Below, piece by piece: positions 5,801 through 11,942 of a stretch of 13,217 bases of DNA; the stretch's first letter is position 1, and every line of letters begins with the position of its first letter. The DNA comes from Candidatus Peribacteria bacterium. GTDB lineage: Bacteria; Patescibacteriota; Gracilibacteria; UBA1369; LOWO2-01-FULL-3. The position numbers and the translations under genes were made by a program. Under the pieces are notes generated by a model. That model did not search any database. It worked only from the letters and a program-made list of their open reading frames with translations, and was not told where the DNA came from. The DNA lies in contig CALRHQ010000023.1 in the NCBI GenBank assembly GCA_943359415.1, positions 1 to 13,217 of the forward strand, in the 5' to 3' direction.

Positions 5801-8093
5801 GATACTTCCTGAAATTTACGAAGCTAAAGCCAAGATATACATATATCATGACTATTTCTATGGTCAATGTTATCCAGCTCAAGTCCAAATCTAAATAGAA
5901 CAATTCGCATAGAAGCAACATAGAAGCCAGAATTGGCATTCCCATCGAAAATGCCAAAAACATTTTTTTATTTCTAATGATAGGGAAAAACTTTTTCGTT
6001 ATATTTGTAAGATAGAAAACACATAAAAATAAAATAAAAAGACCAAAGTCCAAAATAGCATTAAAGAAAAAAGCGGAATTTTTTGCAATCGGAATATCTG
6101 CAACAAATGGAATAAGTAAAGGATGTAAAACCCACAAAGCAATAGTGAAAATAGCAAATAGATAAGTGAAATAAACCCCTACATAAGACACTCTTTGTAC
6201 ATATTTAAATCCATCCATTTTTTCGAGTTCATGGAAAAGTTTTTCAATATTTTCTATATCATCAACAACAATTTGCACTGAAAAATATGCCTCTTCTTCT
6301 TTCTTTGATGCATATCCTTTTAAGTAATACATATCTACAGAATATCTATAAAGAATATCATATATATCTTTAAGAAGCCCAAATCTATTCTTTGCAACAA
6401 TTTTTAAATTTACTTTTATGCCATCATAATTTTTATTTGATAGAGATTTTACAACATCAACAGATTTAAGATTTCCTTCTCCAATAGCTATAAAAATATT
6501 ATGCATATTCTTATAATCTTTATTTAAATTAGAATTAAGTGCCTCTATTAATTTTTTAAAATTAAAATTAGCCACAAGCCCAAGCCCACTTAGATCAAAT
6601 TCTTTTTGCAATATTTTTTTACCTTCTTTTACTTTTGATTCGTCAGCGACTTCCGCAAAATATTCTTTTATTTTTGATTTAGCCAAATTAGTTTTTGAAA
6701 AAGAAAGCCAGGAAATTTCAGGAGCACAATCTTCATCTGTTATTATTTCAACAGTATCTCCTTTTTTTAATTCTGTAAGAATAGGGAAAATACGACCATT
6801 TATTTCGGCCTTGCATGCATGATTCCCAATATCGTTTGAAACGGCATACGCGAAGTCTATAACAGAAGCATCTTTTGGCAGATCTATGCGCTTTCCTTTA
6901 GGAGTAAATATAAATATTTTATCCTGAAAAACATCAGTTTTAAGTCTTTCTAGGAAATTTTCACTTCCATACAATTGATTCTCAGTTTCGAACACATCAC
7001 TCATCCAAGAAGAAAAAATATTTTCTTTATTCCTCTTATTCAAGAGTGAAGGAATGAGTCCATGATCAGCCTGTCTTTGCATTTCTTTAGTCCTGATTTG
7101 TATTTCTGTAAGAATTCCATCAATACCAAAAACAGTTGTATGAAGACTTTGATAGCCATTCATTTTCGGATTTGCAATATAATCCTTAAATCGGCCCATC
7201 TTAGGCACGTATACACCATGTATAATTCCTAGAGCATGATAACAATCGGATATACCATCAACAACAATCTTTATAGCAAGCCTGTCTTTGATTCCATCTA
7301 TAGTCTTTCCTTCAAATTTTATCTTTTTATATATGTTATATAAATTTTTCTCTTTCTCCTGAATTTCAGCTTTTATGTCGGCATTTTTTAAATTAGATGT
7401 CAGATCTTTTATAAGTTTATCAACTGCATCTTTGTGTTTTATATTATTTTCTTCAATTTTCTCTTTCAATTTTTCATACTCTGTAGGAAAAATATATTTG
7501 AAACATAAATTTTCAAGCTCCGATTTGAAAGCTTGAATCCCAATAAGGCTGGCAATAGGAACATAAACTTCCAATGTTTCCTTTGAAATTCTCAAACGTT
7601 TCTCTGGTTTATCAATAAAATGCAAAGTCCTCATATTGTGAAGCCTGTCAGCAAGTTTTATGAGAATGACCCTTGGATCTTTAATGCTATGCAGTAAAAG
7701 TTTTTTTAAAGATTCGACTTCTCTTTCCGCCATACTGCTCTGATAATGAACTTTAGACAATTTAGTAATTCCATCCACAAGAAATGCTATTTTTTCGCCA
7801 AAAAGTTTTTTTATCTCATTTATGTCATGACTTGTATCTTCAGGAACATCATGAAGAAGTGCGCTTATTAATACATCTTGTCCGGCATGTATTTCTGTCA
7901 AAATCGAAACTACGGTAACAGGATGCACTATATATGGAGTTTCACCGTCTTTTCTAAATTGTCCAAAATGTGCATCTTCAGCGAAATCAAAGGTTTTTCT
8001 GAATTTTTTTTCATCAAAATCAGGAAGGTATTTTCTAATACTTTTGATCAAGGCATTAAGATCAAAATACTGACTGTAATCTCTTTGTACCAT
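5793..8093 (-). CDS. rel: Long RelA/SpoT-family (p)ppGpp synthetase/hydrolase with C-terminal membrane domain
   Basis: Makes and degrades the alarmone (p)ppGpp. The 766 residues show an HD hydrolase domain with Arg47, His57, HD at 81-82, ED at 85-86, Asp149 and Asn153 all in place. The synthetase domain has Asp270 in the DRLAIKIVV strand, RFKD at 301-304 (the RxKD form of bifunctional enzymes), YQSLHTT and Glu330 in EIQIRT. A TGS domain follows (about 391-452) and a GEG-containing helical segment (about 530-550). The usual ZFD/CC domain with its Cys-Cys signature is missing: the chain passes directly to an ACT-like domain (about 560-635). The last 130 residues carry about four hydrophobic segments (roughly 638-664, 674-696, 711-733, 739-758), suggesting a membrane anchor. 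No Shine-Dalgarno; only a weak TTGACT (minus strand, 8128-8123) is a possible -35. The stop is tail-to-tail with ychF. Confidence 0.93.
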   Translation of the reverse strand: MVQRDYSQYFDLNALIKSIRKYLPDFDEKKFRKTFDFAEDAHFGQFRKDGETPYIVHPVTVVSILTEIHAGQDVLISALLHDVPEDTSHDINEIKKLFGEKIAFLVDGITKLSKVHYQSSMAEREVESLKKLLLHSIKDPRVILIKLADRLHNMRTLHFIDKPEKRLRISKETLEVYVPIASLIGIQAFKSELENLCFKYIFPTEYEKLKEKIEENNIKHKDAVDKLIKDLTSNLKNADIKAEIQEKEKNLYNIYKKIKFEGKTIDGIKDRLAIKIVVDGISDCYHALGIIHGVYVPKMGRFKDYIANPKMNGYQSLHTTVFGIDGILTEIQIRTKEMQRQADHGLIPSLLNKRNKENIFSSWMSDVFETENQLYGSENFLERLKTDVFQDKIFIFTPKGKRIDLPKDASVIDFAYAVSNDIGNHACKAEINGRIFPILTELKKGDTVEIITDEDCAPEISWLSFSKTNLAKSKIKEYFAEVADESKVKEGKKILQKEFDLSGLGLVANFNFKKLIEALNSNLNKDYKNMHNIFIAIGEGNLKSVDVVKSLSNKNYDGIKVNLKIVAKNRFGLLKDIYDILYRYSVDMYYLKGYASKKEEEAYFSVQIVVDDIENIEKLFHELEKMDGFKYVQRVSYVGVYFTYLFAIFTIALWVLHPLLIPFVADIPIAKNSAFFFNAILDFGLFILFLCVFYLTNITKKFFPIIRNKKMFLAFSMGMPILASMLLLCELFYLDLDLSWITLTIEIVMIYVYLGFSFVNFRKYLN

Positions 8094-8148
8094 AAAAAAA
8101 GAATGTCATGAAACACTGATTTAGTCAACTTTTTTAATGCTTGGAGTA

Positions 8149-8177
8149 TTGAAAAATTGCTCAAAAAAGAGTAGAAT
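8149..8177 (+). promoter_or_regulatory. Sortase gene promoter
   Basis: TTGAAA (8149-8154), a 17-nt spacer and TAGAAT (8172-8177): each box matches consensus at 5 of 6 positions, with ideal spacing. The start point would be near 8184, leaving a leader of about 22 nt before ATG 8206. It sits in the 112-nt divergent region between rel and the sortase gene. Confidence 0.58.
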
Positions 8178-8205
8178 ATATAGATTTAAACAAAAACAAA
8201 AATAA

Positions 8206-9057
8206 ATGACGGAATATTTTAAAATGCATATCAGTCCACATGAGGTTTCGGAGTTACATGTTGGGCATGAAGTTCTGACACAAAAAACTGAACCTGAAGG
8301 AGAAAAAAGAACATTCAAAACTATTCTGAAAGACGCAACACGCCAGATTGTGGCTAGTGCGGTTATATTAGGAATAGGTATTTTGGCCCTTAACTGGTCG
8401 GCATATTATGAAATTGCAAAAAATGAAATTCAAAAATTCACAGGTACTCAGGTAGAAAGTCCATTGAACAAACTTGCTGAATCAAAGGATGCAACTCAAC
8501 CTGCCAAAACGTTACAAGCGAATACATTAAATACACAGAGTGTTCCGGCTTTAAATCTTGAAATATCTCCAAGTGATAACAGGATTATAATTCCACGCAT
8601 AGATCAAAATCTTCCGATTGTAAGAATAAGTAGTGAAAGTCTTATAAGACGTGATTGGAACGCACTTGAAAAAGAAATGCAGAGTGCTCTTAAAGATGGA
8701 GTTGTTCACTATCCTGGCACAAGTATTCCGGGAGAATCAGGCAACATGGCGATCACAGGACATAGTTCATATTTTCCATGGGATCCAGGAAGGTTTAAAG
8801 ATGTCTTTGCCCTTCTACATGAAGTCGTAGTCGGAGACAAAATGGTCATGTACTGGGAAGGTAAAAAATACATATATGAAGTAACTGAAATCAGAGTTGT
8901 TCTTCCAAGCGATATATCTATTTTAAAACAAACTCCGGATAGCACTCTTACATTGATTACATGTACTCCTGTGGGAACAAATCTAAAAAGACTTGTAGTT
9001 AAAGCAAGACCTATAGAAGACATTGGGAAATCTACTGATGGAAAGATAAAAAGATAA
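8206..9057 (+). CDS. Membrane-anchored sortase
   Basis: Cysteine transpeptidase that cleaves a C-terminal sorting signal and joins surface proteins to a cell-wall or pilin nucleophile. The 283 residues have a cytosolic N-terminus of about 45, one membrane segment (about 48-66, hydrophobic VASAVILGIGILALNW), a Thr/Gln/Ala-rich linker (about 75-120) and a C-terminal sortase barrel. The barrel carries HYPGTSIPGESGN (168-180), the catalytic His186 in ITGHSS, Cys253 in TLITCTP and Arg262 in LKRLVV, so the catalytic triad is complete. The TLITCTP context resembles class D/E-like sortases, but I cannot assign a class safely. ATG 8206 follows a good promoter; a second in-frame ATG at 8224 is possible. 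No Shine-Dalgarno. No recognisable substrate with a sorting signal lies in the window. The stop is 2 nt from the stop of the convergent unknown gene. Confidence 0.93.
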   Translation: MTEYFKMHISPHEVSELHVGHEVLTQKTEPEGEKRTFKTILKDATRQIVASAVILGIGILALNWSAYYEIAKNEIQKFTGTQVESPLNKLAESKDATQPAKTLQANTLNTQSVPALNLEISPSDNRIIIPRIDQNLPIVRISSESLIRRDWNALEKEMQSALKDGVVHYPGTSIPGESGNMAITGHSSYFPWDPGRFKDVFALLHEVVVGDKMVMYWEGKKYIYEVTEIRVVLPSDISILKQTPDSTLTLITCTPVGTNLKRLVVKARPIEDIGKSTDGKIKR

Positions 9058-9059
9058 AT

Positions 9060-9488
9060 CTAAAGATTTTGAAGGTGTTTTAGAAGTTCTTCTTCTTCTT
9101 TTTGCTCTCCCACTTTACTCAAAGTTTCCTTTTCTTTGATTTCGGCAAATTTCTCTTTCATATTCACTTCTGGAACGGCAGGGGTTTGAGCCGTAGCTGG
9201 AGCCGCCTCTGAAGCATATTCTTGGTCTAGTTTTGATAGTTGATCTCTTTCGTTGACAAGAATGCCTCTAAATTTACTTATTTGTTCTTCTGACATAATA
9301 GGCATGATCTGAAGCCAATATTCACGTTCTTCGGTATTCATAGATTCAGTCTCGAAAATAAGCTTTATAATATCAGAAAATTTTTCTCTAATAAGTTTAG
9401 GGATAATATAAAAAGATTCTGCTTCAACAAGATACTGTTCAGCAGTTTTATTTTTATCAATGACTATTTGTTGTGAAACTTGTGACAT
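9060..9488 (-). CDS. Unknown helical protein, second gene of a two-gene operon
   Basis: A 142-residue soluble protein whose family I cannot name. It has three visible parts. The first is a predicted helical N-terminal domain (about 15-90), with the motif REYWLQIMPIMSEEQISKFR (55-74) followed by a Lys/Glu/Asp-rich helix. The second is an Ala/Pro/Thr linker (about 93-108). The third is a charged helix likely to form a coiled coil (about 109-140, Glu/Lys-rich). There is no signal peptide, membrane segment or Cys motif. It starts 4 nt after the stop of the upstream gene (9493-9867), so both are almost certainly co-transcribed from the promoter at 9891-9919. It has no Shine-Dalgarno; a G-rich tract about 22 nt upstream is too far away to serve. 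The WLQIMPIM-type segment is reminiscent of small uncharacterised Patescibacteria proteins; this is recollection and was not tested. Confidence 0.72.
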   Translation of the reverse strand: MSQVSQQIVIDKNKTAEQYLVEAESFYIIPKLIREKFSDIIKLIFETESMNTEEREYWLQIMPIMSEEQISKFRGILVNERDQLSKLDQEYASEAAPATAQTPAVPEVNMKEKFAEIKEKETLSKVGEQKEEEELLKHLQNL

Positions 9489-9492
9489 CTAT

Positions 9493-9867
9493 TTAGATTA
9501 TAAATACATCCCCCCCCTCTATTTCAAGTCTTTCTTTTATATGCCTTATACTCTGAACAAGATTTTGTACTTGGAAAGTTTCTTTGAAACCAGCATCGAC
9601 TAGCCCTTTGATCTCTCTAATTGCTGTAAGCATGTTAAACGCTTCAATATCCGCTTTCCCCTTTTTGTCTACAGGAAGTTGATCATAAATTGCGTGATTG
9701 ATTAAAGTATCAGGTTTATATAAATCTATTTTTCCTGTCGATATCAAATCAAGAACAACGTTCAAGAATTCCTCATCTTTAGGATCATTTCCAGAAGGTA
9801 TCGCCAAAGGCGTATTAAGCGTCTTTTGTGTATCGGGATCTATTTGATTATTTGTTTGGGGAATCAT
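9493..9867 (-). CDS. Unknown protein, first gene of a two-gene operon
   Basis: A 124-residue soluble protein that I do not recognise as a named family. A polar, probably disordered N-terminus (1-30; Asn, Gln, Pro, Asp) precedes a mostly helical body. The body contains FLNVVLDLISTGKIDLYKPD (34-53), LINHAIYDQLP, a KGKADIEAFNMLTAIREIK helix (about 69-87) and a C-terminal segment ending EGGDVFII. No transmembrane stretch or signal peptide is present. The GKID...KADIEAFNML...KERLE...GDVFII layout looks like a conserved compact domain, and I associate it loosely with CPR/Patescibacteria hypotheticals. The GG near the C-terminus is encoded by a run of eight G (minus strand, 9517-9510), odd in such AT-rich DNA. 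A strong promoter lies 24 nt upstream and the next gene follows after 4 nt. Confidence 0.72.
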   Translation of the reverse strand: MIPQTNNQIDPDTQKTLNTPLAIPSGNDPKDEEFLNVVLDLISTGKIDLYKPDTLINHAIYDQLPVDKKGKADIEAFNMLTAIREIKGLVDAGFKETFQVQNLVQSIRHIKERLEIEGGDVFII

Positions 9868-9870
9868 TTT

Positions 9871-9898
9871 TTGATTGAATTAATCTCTAAATTATAGC
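9871..9898 (+). promoter_or_regulatory. Possible ligA promoter
   Basis: TTGATT (9871-9876), a 16-nt spacer and TATAGC (9893-9898), with the start point near 9905 and a short leader before ATG 9927. The -10 matches at 4 of 6 positions and overlaps the -10 of the opposing operon promoter, so the two could compete for polymerase. Confidence 0.32.
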
Positions 9899-9919
9899 AG
9901 AATTATGCTTAGAAATCAA
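9891..9919 (-). promoter_or_regulatory. Promoter of the two-gene unknown operon
   Basis: On the minus strand: TTGATT (9919-9914), a 17-nt spacer and a perfect TATAAT (9896-9891). The predicted start is near 9884, giving a leader of about 17 nt to ATG 9867. This is the best promoter match in the window. Its -35 lies only 8 nt from the ligA start codon. Confidence 0.62.
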
Positions 9920-9926
9920 CAAATCC

Positions 9927-11942
9927 ATGAATAAAGAAGAAGTTAAAACAAGAATAGAAAAACTTAAAGAAAAAATCAACAATTTAAATTACAAATATTT
10001 TGTTTTAAACGAAACAGAAGTATCCGAATCTGTAAGGGATTCTTTGAAAAAAGAATTGATTGAGTTAGAACAAGAATATCCTGATTTAATAACCCCTGAT
10101 TCTCCGACACAAAGAGTGGGAAGTGTACTTTCAGGAAAATTTGCAAAAGTAAGACATACAACTCCAAAAAAAAGTTTGGCAGATGTATTCTCGGAAGAGG
10201 AAATACATGATTGGGAAGAGCGAATCGACAAAATAGTCCCGGACAAAAAAGAGTTTGTTTGTGAATTAAAAATTGATGGATTAAACATCACGATTTTGTA
10301 TGAAAAAGGAAAATTTATTAGAGCTTTGACTAGAGGAAACGGAATAGAAGGGGAAGACGTGACCCATGCAGTGAAAACGATAGAATCTGTACCACTTCAA
10401 CTAAACGAAGAAATAGACATCGAAGTTTCTGGAGAAGTTTATTTGCCAAAAAAAGAATTCGAAAGGATGAATGAATATCAAAAGAAAAATGGACTTGAAC
10501 CTTTTGCAAATCCACGAAATGCTGCTGCTGGAGCAGTAAGACAACTAGATCCAAAAGTGACAGCACATCGCGGACTTTCCATGTTTTTTTATCATGTAGA
10601 TAAGACAAATTTAAGCGACAAAATAAAAACACAGGAAGAAATTCTTGAGAAATTTAAACAACTTGGATTGCCTGTTTGTGATTATTATGAAAAAGTAAAA
10701 TCAATTGATGAAGTGATAAAGTTTTGCGAAAAATGGGCGAAAAAAAGAGAAAGTCTTGGATTTGAAATAGACGGAATTGTAATAAAAGTAAATGATTTCG
10801 AAGCACAAGGAAGGCTTGGATATACGGCAAAAGCACCTAGGTACGCGGTTGCATATAAATTTCCAGCGGCTCAAGTTTCAAGCAGAATTTTAGATATCAT
10901 TTTACAAGTCGGACGAACTGGTGCGATCACTCCAGTAGCAGTGATGACTCCAACATTAGTTGCAGGCTCGACAGTCTCTCGCGCAACACTTCACAACGAA
11001 GATGAGATAAATAAAAAAGATATAAGGATAGGGGACACTGTAATTATACAAAAAGCCGGAGACGTGATTCCTGAAGTTGTTTCTGTAATAAAAGACTTGA
11101 GAAACGGTAACGAAAAGCCTTTTCATTTCCCGAAAAAATGTCCGGTTTGTGGATCTGATATAGAACGAAAGGAAGGGCAGTCGGCATACAGATGTACAAA
11201 TGAAAATTGTTACGCGGTTGAGAAAGAAAGATTAATACATTTTGTTTCAAAAAAAGCTTTTAACATAGACGGACTTGGAGAAAGAGTAGTTGAACAAATG
11301 ATCGACGAAGGGCTTGTACAAAAGTCTTCAGATATCTTTTTGTTAAAAAAAGAAAATTTAATGGGAATGGAATTTTTCAAAGATAAGAAAGCTGACAACT
11401 TGATTCGCGGTATAGAAAAATCAAAAAAAATAGAGTTGGATAAATTTCTTTTTGCACTTGGAATAAGATATTTGGGAGAACAGGGGAGTTATGATTTTGC
11501 AAAATATATTATTAGAAAGAAAGAGATTTTTTCAATACTTGATTTATTGGAAATAGTTAAATCATTTTCACTGGAAGAGATGAAAAATATAGAAGGGGTC
11601 GGTGAAAAAATTGGAGATGAATTGTATGAATGGTTAAACAACGAAAAAAATGAAAAACTTCTCGAAGATTTATATAGAGTTGGAGTCATTCTCGAAATTT
11701 CAAATCTTACCTCAACAGGAAAATTAAAAGGAAAATCTTTTGTGTTAACAGGAACTCTTGAAGGGCTTGGACGAGACGAAGCAAAAGATTTAATCAAAAA
11801 AAACGGAGGGACAGTTCACTCATCTGTGAGCCAAAATACAGACTTTGTTTTGGCCGGAGAATCTGCCGGAGAAAAATACAATAAAGCAAAAAAACTCGGA
11901 GTGAAAATCATCGACGAAGCAACATTTAGAGAAATGATTTAA
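9927..11942 (+). CDS. ligA: NAD+-dependent DNA ligase LigA
   Basis: Seals nicks between Okazaki fragments and in repair, using NAD+ as adenylate donor. The 671 residues equal the usual full length. Domain order is complete. Domain Ia spans about 1-55. The adenylation domain has catalytic Lys115 in KIDG, TRGNG (135-139), EVSGEVYLP (166-174), the ANPRNAAAG block (194-202) and GFEIDGIVIKV. An OB fold follows (about 318-400, QVGRTGAITPVA). A Cys4 zinc finger uses C405, C408, C423 and C428. Then come helix-hairpin-helix repeats (about 440-590) and a BRCT domain (about 598-671). Domain Ia departs from the family: against the E. coli residues needed for NMN binding (Y22, H23, D32, Y35, D36) it has Y24, F25, E34, R37 and D38. 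The start follows a possible promoter with no Shine-Dalgarno. The TAA stop interlocks with that of dnaX. Confidence 0.97.
   Translation: MNKEEVKTRIEKLKEKINNLNYKYFVLNETEVSESVRDSLKKELIELEQEYPDLITPDSPTQRVGSVLSGKFAKVRHTTPKKSLADVFSEEEIHDWEERIDKIVPDKKEFVCELKIDGLNITILYEKGKFIRALTRGNGIEGEDVTHAVKTIESVPLQLNEEIDIEVSGEVYLPKKEFERMNEYQKKNGLEPFANPRNAAAGAVRQLDPKVTAHRGLSMFFYHVDKTNLSDKIKTQEEILEKFKQLGLPVCDYYEKVKSIDEVIKFCEKWAKKRESLGFEIDGIVIKVNDFEAQGRLGYTAKAPRYAVAYKFPAAQVSSRILDIILQVGRTGAITPVAVMTPTLVAGSTVSRATLHNEDEINKKDIRIGDTVIIQKAGDVIPEVVSVIKDLRNGNEKPFHFPKKCPVCGSDIERKEGQSAYRCTNENCYAVEKERLIHFVSKKAFNIDGLGERVVEQMIDEGLVQKSSDIFLLKKENLMGMEFFKDKKADNLIRGIEKSKKIELDKFLFALGIRYLGEQGSYDFAKYIIRKKEIFSILDLLEIVKSFSLEEMKNIEGVGEKIGDELYEWLNNEKNEKLLEDLYRVGVILEISNLTSTGKLKGKSFVLTGTLEGLGRDEAKDLIKKNGGTVHSSVSQNTDFVLAGESAGEKYNKAKKLGVKIIDEATFREMI

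Noticed and set aside
8123..8128. TTGACT on the minus strand as the rel promoter -35
   Set aside because: The best -10 at 16-18 nt spacing (CATTCT) matches only 3 of 6 positions, so I do not call a promoter.
9989..11797. Several 60-100 codon frames on the minus strand
   Set aside because: All lie opposite ligA, whose conserved domains cover the region; they have low-complexity Ser/Phe/Leu composition typical of shadow frames.
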